Assembly: GCA_009692065.1 (NCBI GenBank)
Contig: SHZY01000059.1
Location: 1-32,653, forward strand
DNA from: Gemmataceae bacterium
GTDB taxonomy: Bacteria > Planctomycetota > Planctomycetia > Gemmatales > Gemmataceae
Length of the DNA: 32,653 nucleotides
Reading direction: 5' to 3'
Shown here: in pieces, positions 22,091-31,001 of the stretch
How positions within the stretch are numbered: position 1 is the first letter of the stretch
Layout: every line of letters begins with the position of its first letter
Notes under the pieces: model-generated
What the model was told of the DNA's origin: nothing
The model's database searches: none
The model's input: only the letters and a program-made list of their open reading frames with translations
Program-made: the position numbers and the translations under genes

Positions 22091-24475
22091 ATGAATCGTT
22101 CACTATTCTCATTGATAGTCGTGACAGGAAGTTTGGTCCTCGCTCCCTCCGCCCGCGCCCAAAAAGCCCCCGAAGCCGGCTACATCTTTCCCGCCGGCGG
22201 CAAGGCGGGCACGACCATCAACGTGGTACTCGGCGGGTACGACTGGACGCCGGACATGGAGTATTTCGTCCATGACAAGCGCGTGCAACTTATCGCGTCG
22301 GGTCCGCCGGGTCCGATCCTGATTCCGCCGCCGCCCTACTGGTTCGGCCAAAAGGGACGACTCGCCTCGATGCCGCTGGCGCGCGAAGTGCCCGCCAAAA
22401 TCGTCCTCCCCGCGAACTTGCCGCCAGGCCCGATCTATTGGCAGGCGGCCAACGCCAACGGCGTCACCGAGTCCCGCGTCTTCATCGTCGGCACGGGGAT
22501 TGAGGTTGTCGAAGACGAAAATCGCAAGGCGCCGCAGCCCTTACTCTCGTTGCCGATCACCGTCTCGGGCCGACTATTCAAGAACGAGGAAGTCGATCGT
22601 TACCGCGTCGTCGCGGCCAAGGACGGGCCGATCTCGTGCGAATTGATGGCCCGCAGGCTTGGCACCAAGTTCCACGGCGTCCTGCAAGTATACGATGGCA
22701 AAGGGCAGCTAATCGTCGAATCCCTTGGCGCAAACGGCTCCGATCCAAGCCTGACCTTCGTGGCCAAAGCGAAGACGGAGTACGTCGTCAGCGTTCACGA
22801 CATCGACTTCGGCGGCGATCGTTCCTACGTCTATCGCCTGAACGTCACGCCGGGGCCACGCGTTGTCGGCGCCATCCCCGCGGCCGGCAAACGCGGCGAG
22901 ACGCGCGAGATCGAGTTCGTCGTGGACACCGGCGCCAAGCTCGAATCGATCAAGCGACCGGTTGTCTTTCCCGCGACCAGCACCACCTTCGGCTATCGAC
23001 TGGAAACGCCGTCAGGGGCAGCGGCGCCGTTCCAGATGCTTGTGAGCGATCAACCCGGCATCACCGGCGTCCTCGAACAGCCCGACGCCGAGCATCGGCA
23101 TCCCTTCACCTGGAAGAAGGGCGAAATCTGGTCACTTGCCGTCGATGCCAAGCGCATCGGCTCGCCGCTCGATGTGGCGCTCGCCGTTATCGGCCCCGAT
23201 GGTAAGGACCTGGCCAAGAACGACGACCTGCCCGGCACCACCGACGCCGGCCTCGAATTCACCGTCCCCGCGGATGGGGCTTATCAAGTGGTCGTCAGCG
23301 ATATGGCCGGCAAGTCGGGCTCGCGCGCGGCCATCTACCGCCTGGTCGTCAGCCAGCCCGTGCGCGACTTCACGTTGCAACTGGCCGCGCCGCGCGCCAC
23401 CGTTCAGCTTGGCGGCAAGCTCGATCTTGCCGTGAACGTGATTCGCACCGGCGGCTTCAAGGGACCGATCGCACTCACCGTCAAGGGTTTGCCGGCAGGC
23501 GTCAGCGTCCCGCCCGACCTGGTCATTCCAGGCGACAAGGCCGCCTTTCCAATTACCCTGCAAGCTGCGAAGGACGCAGGCACGCTTGCGAGCTTGGTAA
23601 CGATCGAAGGCACGGCGGACGTGTCGCCGCGCAGCCCCGGCGTCTTCAGCCGCATGGGTCCGCCGCCGCGGGTGCCGGCCATCGTGAGCCGCACGGCACA
23701 TGCACGCACGAGTTTCAACCTCTCGCCGCAAAGTCCGGACGAAAACCCCGCGGCAGCCGTCCTCGTCGCTACCACGCTCAAACCATTATTCAAGGGCCGC
23801 CCGGTCGATCAAGACACGGGACGCAAGGTGCATCGCGGCTCCACCTTCCCTGCGGAAGTCCTCGTCGAGCGACTCGATGGATTCAATGGCGAGATCACAC
23901 TGCGGATGGCCGCTACGCAATCGTACCAGATGCAGGGCATCACCGGTCCCGATGTGCTAGTTCCGCCGGGCGTCGGCAAGACACTGTACCCGGTCTTCAT
24001 GCCGGAATGGCTGGAGACGACCCGCACCTCGCGCTGCGGCATGATCGCCGTCGCCAAGGCGACCGACCCCAAGGGCAAAGTCCGCTGGGCGTGCAGTCCA
24101 ATCGCCGGCTACATCACCATGACGTTGGAAGGCGCCCTCTTGAAAGTCTCCGCCGACGAGCAGGACATGACCGTCCCCGCCGGCCAGCCATTCGATGTGA
24201 ACTTGAAGATTGCCCGGCTCACGAAATTGAACCAGCCCGCCAAGCTGGAGTTGCGCTTGCCCGACGAACTGAGCGGCCAGCTCAAGGCGGATACGATGGT
24301 CATCCCGATAAAGCAGGAACAGGCCGTGATGCGCATTACGCCGACGGCGACGCTGCGCGGCCTGCACACCTTCACGATCCGCGCCACCGCCCTGCAAGAC
24401 GGCAAGTACCTGGCGGTTTCCGAGGTAATCGTTACGGTAGAATTCCTGCCCAGCGTGCAGACGCCGCGCAAGTAG
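22091..24475 (+). CDS. Secreted pre-peptidase C-terminal (PPC)-like multidomain protein
   Basis: The 794-residue exported protein has a signal peptide MNRSLFSLIVVTGSLVLAPS ending about ARA. A run of beta-sandwich modules follows. An N-terminal IPT-like domain reads PAGGKAGTTINVVLGGYDW. Two PPC-type (bacterial pre-peptidase C-terminal) domains follow: SGRLFKNEEVDRYRVVAAKD with VQVYDGKG-like strands, and HPFTWKKGEIWSLAVDAKR with DVALAVIGPDGKDLAKNDD, ending GAYQVVVSDM. Ig-like repeats cover about residues 430-790. No protease active site is present. Such proteins commonly follow DUF1549/DUF1501 pairs in planctomycetes and presumably bind or scaffold at the cell surface. I chose the ATG at 22091 because CGGAG lies eight bases upstream; the ATG at 22085 is too close to it. 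Confidence 0.85.
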   Translation: MNRSLFSLIVVTGSLVLAPSARAQKAPEAGYIFPAGGKAGTTINVVLGGYDWTPDMEYFVHDKRVQLIASGPPGPILIPPPPYWFGQKGRLASMPLAREVPAKIVLPANLPPGPIYWQAANANGVTESRVFIVGTGIEVVEDENRKAPQPLLSLPITVSGRLFKNEEVDRYRVVAAKDGPISCELMARRLGTKFHGVLQVYDGKGQLIVESLGANGSDPSLTFVAKAKTEYVVSVHDIDFGGDRSYVYRLNVTPGPRVVGAIPAAGKRGETREIEFVVDTGAKLESIKRPVVFPATSTTFGYRLETPSGAAAPFQMLVSDQPGITGVLEQPDAEHRHPFTWKKGEIWSLAVDAKRIGSPLDVALAVIGPDGKDLAKNDDLPGTTDAGLEFTVPADGAYQVVVSDMAGKSGSRAAIYRLVVSQPVRDFTLQLAAPRATVQLGGKLDLAVNVIRTGGFKGPIALTVKGLPAGVSVPPDLVIPGDKAAFPITLQAAKDAGTLASLVTIEGTADVSPRSPGVFSRMGPPPRVPAIVSRTAHARTSFNLSPQSPDENPAAAVLVATTLKPLFKGRPVDQDTGRKVHRGSTFPAEVLVERLDGFNGEITLRMAATQSYQMQGITGPDVLVPPGVGKTLYPVFMPEWLETTRTSRCGMIAVAKATDPKGKVRWACSPIAGYITMTLEGALLKVSADEQDMTVPAGQPFDVNLKIARLTKLNQPAKLELRLPDELSGQLKADTMVIPIKQEQAVMRITPTATLRGLHTFTIRATALQDGKYLAVSEVIVTVEFLPSVQTPRK

Positions 24476-24515
24476 GCTGCCCACTCGACTCTAGCGAACG
24501 GGTAAACCAAGCCCA

Positions 24516-25133
24516 TCACCGCTTCACCACCGGCAAGGTCGAAAGCTGCTCGTTCAACATCTGCGTCCATACCACCGGATAGACCGTGTCGAGCTTCGCC
24601 AGCGGTTGGCGTGCCAAAAGCCAATGCGCCTGCGATTGTGGGACGAGGTGGCGCGGCAGACTTCCCGGCAACAAGACACTGCCGTTCTTGCCCAGCGGCA
24701 CGTTCAGCACCGGGCCTTGCATCATACCGCCACCTTGCTGCATCCCACCCTGGTTCATGCCGCCTTGCATCATTCCGCCGGGCATCATCCCAGCCATCAA
24801 TTGCTGTTCGAGGTAATAGCGTTCGGCATGGGCCCTCGTCACCTGATCCTTGTATTTCTTCATATCCGTCGTTTCCCGCACTAGATTGGTTGCAACGGTG
24901 CGCGCCGCCTTGCGGGTTTCATACGCCCAGCGCGATTCGGCAAGCAGCTTGTCGGCGTTCACCTGCCCGGGGACGACGTGCAGCACGCCGCCGTCGTGCA
25001 GACAAAAGTAGCTGGCGACATTGCCCCCCTGCTTCTGACCCTTGACAACCTGGAAGGTTCCCACCTTGAGATACGTGCAGACAAAGCTCTCGTTCAAATA
25101 ATCCGCAACGCGTTGATCAGCCAAAGCGTTCAC
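24516..25133 (-). pseudogene. C-terminal half of a thioredoxin-like protein split by TGA
   Basis: The frame continues without a break from the TGA at 25155-25157 (NNADAFRVNALADQRVADYL) to a TGA at 24516. It holds a thioredoxin-like second half: FVCTYLKVGTFQVVKG, GGNVASYFCLHDGGVLHVVPGQV, ADKLLAESRWAYETRKAA. A helical region follows, then a Met/Gly/Gln-rich repeat of 'GGM(M/N/Q)QG' units, then an end block SQAHWLLARQPLAKLDTVYPVVW. A GTG at 25133 could restart translation, but the upstream codons clearly belong to the same domain. It converges with the PPC-like gene, 40 bases away. It is probably periplasmic or membrane-bound, judging from the N-terminal half. Confidence 0.7.
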
Positions 25134-25154
25134 ACGGAACGCATCCGCGTTGTT

Positions 25155-25784
25155 TCAGGTGAACCCCGGGTCCTCCAGGTTGCCGGATAGATGCACCATG
25201 AAAACCATCTTGTTCTCGGCCTTCGCCCGCTTGAACGCGTCGGGGGGATTCTTGACGAAGAGGACATTGGTGCCGATCTCTTTGCAATTCGCGAACACTG
25301 CCAGGTCGAGATCCTTCGGCGCTGGCTGTTGTGACTTGATTCGCTTGGCCGCTTGCGGCTTCGCTTCTTCGACTTTCACCAGCTCCGGCTCAGTCTTGAG
25401 TTCGGGCGACGACTTTGCCTCACGAGCGACCTGCGTATCCCGCTTCGGTAGTTTCAGCGACTCGACCAGCGCCGGCTTCGCACTGGATTCAGCACCAGCA
25501 GGCTTGGTGGGCGGCGGAACCGACGCAGACGTACCCGCCGCAATTGGCTCCAACGCTGGCGCCGGCGCCCCTGGCTGTTCGAGCGCGGGACGTGATCCAT
25601 AAACCGCGAGCACCACCATCAGCGATACCCAGACGGCACTACCCGCGCCGGCGATATACAACCACAGATTTTTTCGACTGCGCCTGGGCTGCGGCGTGGG
25701 CAGGGAAGTTTCGGGATCGGAACCCGCCGACACCAGGACTCCTGTCGGAATCGATTGCGCAGCGTGAGCGTTTGGCTTCGGCAT
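25155..25784 (-). pseudogene. N-terminal half of a membrane-anchored thioredoxin-like protein, ending at an in-frame TGA
   Basis: The ATG at 25784 has GGAGG five bases upstream. The 209 codons encode a cytoplasmic N-tail with RRSRKNLWLYIAGAGSAVW leading into a single membrane helix (about residues 36-58). A long Ala/Pro/Lys/Glu-rich linker follows, then the start of a thioredoxin-like fold: NVLFVKNPPDAFKRAKAENK, MVFMVHLSGNLEDPGFT, TGA. Family members read straight on into 'NNADAFR...', as this frame also does after the TGA. Most likely this is one gene with a nonsense mutation. A small hairpin 12 bases after the TGA makes selenocysteine a possibility to exclude. The role is unknown, perhaps redox or protein folding outside the membrane. 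Confidence 0.7.
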
Positions 25785-25879
25785 GAAGGCCTCCAGGTAC
25801 GGGTTAACCTTAATCGGACGGACAAACCCAACGTCCAGAAATGGCTGATGCGCGGGAATTCTTTCAGAAAAATACTGAT

Positions 25880-26191
25880 TTAGTCCTTCGAAAAACTCCA
25901 CCCTGCCGCCCGCACCGCTCGGCGCAGATCCGGCGAGTAGGTGAACACCGTCGATTCGTAGAGGCCAAACCCATGCAGCTTTTTGCCGCTGTAGGCGGTC
26001 GCAAAGGCGGCGATAGCCTCCGGCGACAGCGTGCCGGGGCGTTTGGCCCAGTTCTTCTTCGAATCAACGTCGCCCGTGTCGATTCATCGGTCCCTTGATC
26101 CGGGGCGACCAGATCGGCGGCTCGGTCGCCGTGGGCCAGACTGATGGGGAGGCAAAGTCAACAGAATCAGAATGGCGGTTAGACGTTTCAT
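25880..26191 (-). pseudogene. Decayed small exported protein gene
   Basis: From ATG 26191 (preceded by GGGGGA) the frame starts with a signal-peptide-like MKRLTAILILLTLP. It then turns Arg-rich, meets a TGA at 26084-26086 and continues in the same frame as IDTGDVDSKKNWAKRPGTLS, PEAIAAFATAYSGKKLHGFG, LYESTVFTYSPDLRRAVRAA and GWSFSKD to a TAA at 25880. The middle makes better protein sense in another frame (ATEPPIWSPRIKGPMN), so there are probably two compensating frameshifts rather than one stop. I do not recognise the family. It lies just upstream of the thioredoxin-like gene on the same strand and may have been co-transcribed with it. Confidence 0.5.
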
Positions 26192-26286
26192 GGGTTCCCC
26201 CAGCGAGATAACGATGATAAGATGTTGAGTGACCATGATAGAATGTCCGAGTCCTACCTTGGCCAGCAGATTCTGAGATATTTACC

Positions 26287-28605
26287 ATGCACCGGTTGGG
26301 AACAGTACTGCTCTCGGCAATGCTCATGCCCGGTTTGAGTGCGGCACAGTCGCCGTCGCCCACCGATGTCGACTTCTTCGAGAGCAAAGTGCGCCCACTC
26401 CTCGTGCAGCGTTGCCACGAATGCCACTCGACCAAAATCAAGAAACAAAAAGGCGGCCTGCTGCTCGATAGCCGCGCCGCGATCCTGGAAGGCGGCGACA
26501 CGGGGCCGGCGCTCGTGCCGGGCCATCCGGAGAAGAGTCTCCTCATGCAGGCGGTACGGCAGGTCAACCAGAAGTTACAGATGCCTCGCAACGGCAAGCT
26601 GCGGGCGCAGGAGATCGCGGTGCTCGAAGAGTGGATTCGCCGCGGCGCTCCGTATCCGGGATCGACGGATACGATCAAGCAGACCGCCGGCATCGACTGG
26701 GCCAAGGGGCGCAAGTTCTGGTCGTTTCAGTCTCCCGCCCTGCAACCGCTGCCCGACTTGCGCGATAAGGCCTGGCCGCAGCGGCGCGGCGATCACTTCA
26801 TTCTTGCCGAACTGGAAAAACGCGAACTGTCGCCATCCAAACCGGCCGATCACCGCGTCCTGATTCGGCGCGCGACCTTCGACCTGATCGGCCTGCCGCC
26901 GACGCCCGCCGAGATCGACGCCTTCGTCAACGACAAGAACGCCGACGCTTACGCGCGGCTCATCGATCGCCTCCTGGCATCGCCGCAGTACGGCGAGCGC
27001 TGGGGCCGCTTCTGGCTCGACCTGGCGCGCTACTGCGACATCCCCGAGCCGTGGGCCGATTACAAGGGGCAACCCTGGCTCTACCGCGATTGGGTCGTCC
27101 GAGCGTTTCAGGAAGACCTGCCGTACGATCAATTCGTGCAGAAACAACTCGCGGCGGACTTGATGCCGAAGAGCGAGCCGGGCGACCGGGCAGCGCTCGG
27201 CTTCCTGGGCCTGAGTCCGCAGTACTGGAAGGAGCTGCTTCTCGACAAGGACGTCATCAAGGGCGTGGTAGCTGAGGAATGGGAAGAACGCATCTACACG
27301 GTCGGCAGCACGTTCCTTGGTTTGACCATCGCCTGTGCGCGCTGCCACGATCACAAGTTCGATCCGATCAGCACACAGGATTACTATGCTCTTGCCGGAG
27401 TCTTCGCGAGCAGCCGGCAGATTGACGTGTCGGTACTTTCCGACAAGGAGTCACGCACGGTTCAGGACGCCGCGGCGAAAATCCAGATTTTGCAGGAGCA
27501 GATCAAGAAAGCGAAAACCGACAAGAGCCCCGAGGCCGCCAAACGGATCGCCGAATGGAACACGCAGATCGAGCAGATCAAGAAAACCACGCCGGGCCAT
27601 GACCGAGCGCGTGCGCCCGGATTGATCGAGAGCAGCATCCAGGTACTGGCCGATGGGCTGCACAAGACCAAGGTGAAATACAAGCCAGGCGTAGCCGAGG
27701 ACATCCATGTGCAGATTCGCGGCAATCCGGCGAGCCCTGGCGCCTTGGTGGCGCGACGCTTTCTGACCGTTCTCTCCGCCGACTCACCTAAGCCATTCAC
27801 CCAAGGTAGCGGCCGCCTGGAGTTGGCACGCTCGATCGTCACCCAAGGAGCACCGCTCTCGGCACGTGTCTTCGTCAACCGCATCTGGAAGCAACATTTC
27901 GGCACCGGGATCGTGGAGACGCCGAGCGACTTCGGTGTTCAAGGCACGCCGCCGTCACATCCGCAGCTTCTCGATGACCTGACTGCACGCTTCATGCAGA
28001 ACGGCTGGTCGCTCAAGTGGTTGCACCGCGAGATCATGCTCGCCGCAACCTATCAACAGGCAAGCGCGCACGATGCCAAGAAACACGCGGCAGATCCGGA
28101 CAACCGCTGGCTCTGGCGCATGAATCGCCGCCGGCTTGACGTCGAAGCATGGCGCGATGCGATGCTGGCCGTCGCCGGCAACCTCAGCCTCGAACGCGGC
28201 GGTCCGCCTCAGGAATTGACCGATGCGAAGAACACGCGACGCACGCTCTACGGCACCGTCAAACGCCGCGAGATTAACGACATGCTGCGGCTGTTCGACT
28301 TCCCGGATCCGACAACGCACAGCGCGAATCGTATTCCGACGACGACGCCGTTGCAGCAGCTCTTCACGCTGAATAGTCCGTTTCTGCAACTGCAGGCGGT
28401 CGCGCTGGTGAAGCGGTTGAAAACGGATGCGGCGGATGATGAGGCACGCATTCACCGGGCGTACTTGCTTCTGTACGGCCGGACTGCTACCGAGAATCAG
28501 GTGAGCGTGGCGCGCGAATTCCTCCGCACGCCAGCGAGCAACGAGACCTGGCTGCAATACGCCCATGTGTTATTGGGAAGCAATGAGTTCTTGTTTGCGG
28601 ATTGA
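26287..28605 (+). CDS. Planctomycete cytochrome C / DUF1549 / DUF1553 protein
   Basis: The 772-residue protein has a signal peptide (residues 1-20, MHRLGTVLLSAMLMPGLSAA). A planctomycete cytochrome C domain follows: VDFFESKVRPLLVQRC, with heme motif C43-HE-C46-H47, then GGLLLDSRAAILEGGDTGPA and SLLMQAVRQ. DUF1549 (about 160-380) includes LIGLPPTPAEIDAF, RWGRFWLDLARYCDI and a second CX2CH, C350-AR-C353-H354. A charged helical linker (about 395-435) leads to DUF1553 (about 510-770) with NRIWKQHFGTGIVETPSDFG, NGWSLKWLHREIMLAATYQQ and RRTLYGTVKRR. Both heme motifs are standard. It is ten bases ahead of a DUF1501 gene, so the two form an operon. It is exported and probably heme-bearing; the reaction is unknown. 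Confidence 0.93.
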   Translation: MHRLGTVLLSAMLMPGLSAAQSPSPTDVDFFESKVRPLLVQRCHECHSTKIKKQKGGLLLDSRAAILEGGDTGPALVPGHPEKSLLMQAVRQVNQKLQMPRNGKLRAQEIAVLEEWIRRGAPYPGSTDTIKQTAGIDWAKGRKFWSFQSPALQPLPDLRDKAWPQRRGDHFILAELEKRELSPSKPADHRVLIRRATFDLIGLPPTPAEIDAFVNDKNADAYARLIDRLLASPQYGERWGRFWLDLARYCDIPEPWADYKGQPWLYRDWVVRAFQEDLPYDQFVQKQLAADLMPKSEPGDRAALGFLGLSPQYWKELLLDKDVIKGVVAEEWEERIYTVGSTFLGLTIACARCHDHKFDPISTQDYYALAGVFASSRQIDVSVLSDKESRTVQDAAAKIQILQEQIKKAKTDKSPEAAKRIAEWNTQIEQIKKTTPGHDRARAPGLIESSIQVLADGLHKTKVKYKPGVAEDIHVQIRGNPASPGALVARRFLTVLSADSPKPFTQGSGRLELARSIVTQGAPLSARVFVNRIWKQHFGTGIVETPSDFGVQGTPPSHPQLLDDLTARFMQNGWSLKWLHREIMLAATYQQASAHDAKKHAADPDNRWLWRMNRRRLDVEAWRDAMLAVAGNLSLERGGPPQELTDAKNTRRTLYGTVKRREINDMLRLFDFPDPTTHSANRIPTTTPLQQLFTLNSPFLQLQAVALVKRLKTDAADDEARIHRAYLLLYGRTATENQVSVAREFLRTPASNETWLQYAHVLLGSNEFLFAD

Positions 28606-28615
28606 GAATCGACAT

Positions 28616-29977
28616 ATGACGACCATGGTAACTCGCCGCGAAATGATCCAGAACCTCGGCGGCGGCATCGGTGCCCTGGGCCTGGCGAGCTTGCTGGCAA
28701 CGCCGTCATCCGCGGCGCCAACGGGTACGCACTTTGCGCCGCGCGCTCGCCGCGTCATCCACCTTTTCATGAACGGCGGCCCCTTCGGGCCAGACCTGCT
28801 CGATCCCAAGCCGGCCCTGCATCGCTTCGCCGGGCAACGACCCGCCGAGGTCGATCTGCGTACCGAACGGCAAACCGCAGGGCTGATGCCGTCCCCTTTT
28901 CGCTTCCGGCCCTGCGGACAGAGCGGCGTCCAGGTCAGCGAGCTTTTGCCGCGGCTGGCGACTTGCATCGACGATATCTGCGTCTTGCGCTCCGTGCATA
29001 CTGACAACCCCAATCACGGGCCCGCCTTGTTTCTGATGAACAACGGCAGCGTCACGCCGACGCGGCCAAGCCTTGGCGCCTGGCTCTCGTACGGCCTCGG
29101 CACCGAGAACGCGGAGTTGCCCGGCTTCGTTGTGCTTTGTCCCGGGCGGCCCGTGCGATTTTCGGAATTATGGACGAGCGGCTTTCTGCCTTCCGAGCAT
29201 CAAGGGACCTACATCAATCACAGCGATCTCGATCCGCAACGGATGATTCCGTTCTTGCGCAATCCCTCGCTCAGCGTGGCAGCGCAACGCCGTGAACTCG
29301 ACCTGTTGAGAACGCTAAACGAGGAACATCGTGCCGAACGCGGCCCCGATCCCGCCCTCGAAGCACGCATCCAGACCATGGAGACAGCCTATCGCATGCA
29401 GTCGGCCGCGTCCGATGCCTTCGATATTCGCCGCGAGCCGGCGCGCACCCGCGAGATGTACGGCAGTGGCCATTTCGCCAACGCCTGTCTCCTGGCCCGG
29501 CGTCTGGCCGAGCGCGGCGTGCGCTTCACGCAAATCTACTACGGCAATGGCCAGCCGTGGGACACGCACAACAATCACAACGAACAGGTGCGCGGACTTG
29601 CCCGCGACATCGATCAGCCGATCGCGGCGCTGCTGACCGATCTCAAACAGCGCGGTCTGCTCGACGACACCCTCGTTATCTGGGGCGGCGAGTTCGGACG
29701 GACGCCGACTTCCGAGAGCGGCAACGGACGCGACCACAACCACTGGGGCTTCACCATGTGGCTCGCCGGCGCCGGCGTGCGCGGCGGCATGGCCTATGGA
29801 TCCAGCGACGACTTCGGCTTCCGCGCCGCCACCGACAAGGTCCACATCCACGACTTGCACGCCACGATCCTGCATCTTTTGGGCTTCGACCACGAACGCT
29901 TGACCTATCGCCACGCGGGCCGCGATTACCGGCTGACCGACGTTCATGGCGAGGTTGTGCGACCGATTTTGACTTGA
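28616..29977 (+). CDS. DUF1501 family protein, divergent active-site block
   Basis: This DUF1501 protein of 453 residues has the leader TRREMIQNLGGGIGALGLAS, a twin-arginine-like motif. Recognisable blocks are MNGGPFGPDLLDPKPAL, SGVQVSELLPRLATCIDDICVLRS, NHGPALFLMNNG, GERGV-type LAERGVRFTQIYYGNGQPWD, WGGEFGRTPTSESGNGRDHN and LAGAGVRGGMAYGSSDDFG. In the first block the usual 'GGPS(Q/H)' is GGPFGP, so the Ser is missing, while both Asp residues are kept. I chose the ATG at 28616, ten bases after the stop of the upstream DUF1549/DUF1553 gene; 28625 is also possible. The long frame that begins inside the upstream gene is not the start. It is the partner of the preceding heme protein. Confidence 0.92.
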   Translation: MTTMVTRREMIQNLGGGIGALGLASLLATPSSAAPTGTHFAPRARRVIHLFMNGGPFGPDLLDPKPALHRFAGQRPAEVDLRTERQTAGLMPSPFRFRPCGQSGVQVSELLPRLATCIDDICVLRSVHTDNPNHGPALFLMNNGSVTPTRPSLGAWLSYGLGTENAELPGFVVLCPGRPVRFSELWTSGFLPSEHQGTYINHSDLDPQRMIPFLRNPSLSVAAQRRELDLLRTLNEEHRAERGPDPALEARIQTMETAYRMQSAASDAFDIRREPARTREMYGSGHFANACLLARRLAERGVRFTQIYYGNGQPWDTHNNHNEQVRGLARDIDQPIAALLTDLKQRGLLDDTLVIWGGEFGRTPTSESGNGRDHNHWGFTMWLAGAGVRGGMAYGSSDDFGFRAATDKVHIHDLHATILHLLGFDHERLTYRHAGRDYRLTDVHGEVVRPILT

Positions 29978-29992
29978 GGGCGGGTCCGGTTT

Positions 29993-30048
29993 GCCGCTGG
30001 CGGCGTAGCGTTCGCGTGTTGCCTTGCGAGCGCTATGCCGCAAGCGGC
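29993..30048. terminator. Inverted repeat between convergent genes
   Basis: Arms 29993-30015 and 30026-30048 match at 20 of 23 positions with a ten-base loop; the core is GTAGCGTTCGC. It belongs to the same family as 9238-9287 and lies between the DUF1501 stop (plus) and the zinc-ribbon gene stop (minus), so it may end both transcripts. Confidence 0.65.
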
Positions 30049-30076
30049 GAATTCAGAAAGTCCTTTATCGCACCTT

Positions 30077-30901
30077 CTAGATGCGTACGCGAAAATGAAA
30101 CATCTCGCTCACGGCCCGGGCGACGTCGTGCATGCGATGTTTGTCCCTGCCACGGTACAGAATCAACGCCTGTAGGCCGTGCTCCTTGGTCAATGCCGCC
30201 TGGCAGGTCGGCTTGATGGACATGACGATCAGCCACACGACTCCCGGAATGCAAAACAGCGAGAAGAGCCACAACGCCAGCAACCAATCCATGGCGCTTG
30301 ACTCAAAGCTCTCTGTCGTGGCGATGGCCTCATAACCACGCGGCGAGATCTTGCGAGTCTGGCAGGCGATGAAACAAACTCGGCGAGTCCGGGTCAACGA
30401 TACGCGGCCTTCATAGGTCCGCTTGAGTGTCCATTGATCAACCGTGCCCAGGACAAAAGCGGCCAGTGCCGAGAGGGCCAAACCACTTACGCTCAGGCTC
30501 AACAGCGACTCGTCATCGAAAACTCCCAGCACCACGCATGCCCCTGCCAGCACCACTTCGTAGGCCATGAAGGCGCCAAGCCGCAGGGGCACCGATAAGG
30601 CGTGGCCCCATTCGAACTTGATTGGCTGAGGCCGGGCCGGCGCCGCGTCCAGGTCGCGCCCGCATGCCGGGCAGATCCCGACCTTGGTGTCGAGTGCCTC
30701 GCCGCATTGCGGACAGATCGACTCGGCCCCCGCCGCTTCCGCATACGGCTTGCCATCCCAGTTATCTTCTTCCACGAGAACGAACGCGCGGGGCACGCGG
30801 CATACCGCAAAGCATTTCGTGCACGTGAAGGTGGCGCCGGCAAGATCCTCACCGACTTTCATTTGCTGGCCGCAGGATGTGCACAGGACGGGAATGTCCA
30901 T
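30077..30901 (-). CDS. Zinc-ribbon membrane protein of unknown function
   Basis: The 274-residue protein has two N-terminal zinc ribbons: Cys7, Cys10, Cys27 and Cys30 (VLCTSCGQQMKV and TCTKCFAVC), and Cys63, Cys66, Cys77 and Cys80 (ICPQCGEALDTK and ICPACGRDL). Membrane segments are at about 108-128 and 133-153 (LRLGAFMAYEVVLAGACVVL and SVSGLALSALAAFVLGTV), plus a long hydrophobic one near 205-230 (DWLLALWLFSLFCIPGVVWL). In between is a basic soluble loop (TYEGRVSLTRTRRVCFIACQ). It ends with an amphipathic basic segment. I do not recognise a family beyond the ribbon type. It could be a membrane sensor or a scaffold. It ends 77 bases from the DUF1501 operon on the other strand. Confidence 0.82.
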   Translation of the reverse strand: MDIPVLCTSCGQQMKVGEDLAGATFTCTKCFAVCRVPRAFVLVEEDNWDGKPYAEAAGAESICPQCGEALDTKVGICPACGRDLDAAPARPQPIKFEWGHALSVPLRLGAFMAYEVVLAGACVVLGVFDDESLLSLSVSGLALSALAAFVLGTVDQWTLKRTYEGRVSLTRTRRVCFIACQTRKISPRGYEAIATTESFESSAMDWLLALWLFSLFCIPGVVWLIVMSIKPTCQAALTKEHGLQALILYRGRDKHRMHDVARAVSEMFHFRVRI

Positions 30902-30944
30902 GGGTTGGTATTCGGTTAGCGACGCGTCGAAGAAGCGTCACACG

Positions 30945-30979
30945 AAAAAAAAAGGGACAAACAGACAGTTTGTCCCTTT
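30945..30979 (-). terminator. Rho-independent terminator of the minus-strand DUF1501 gene
   Basis: On the minus strand a perfect 12-bp stem (AAAGGGACAAAC, five-base loop, GTTTGTCCCTTT) runs straight into a T-tract: nine T counting the last three of the stem (complement of the A run at 30945-30953). It lies 23 bases past the DUF1501 stop at 31002 and 44 bases before the zinc-ribbon gene start, so it separates the two transcripts. Confidence 0.9.
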
Positions 30980-31001
30980 GAAAAACAGATTGCCCAAGAA
31001 A

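Noticed and set aside
1824..30048. CRISPR array
   Set aside because: The repeats are isolated palindromes at many sites with no regular spacing or spacers, and no cas genes are present.
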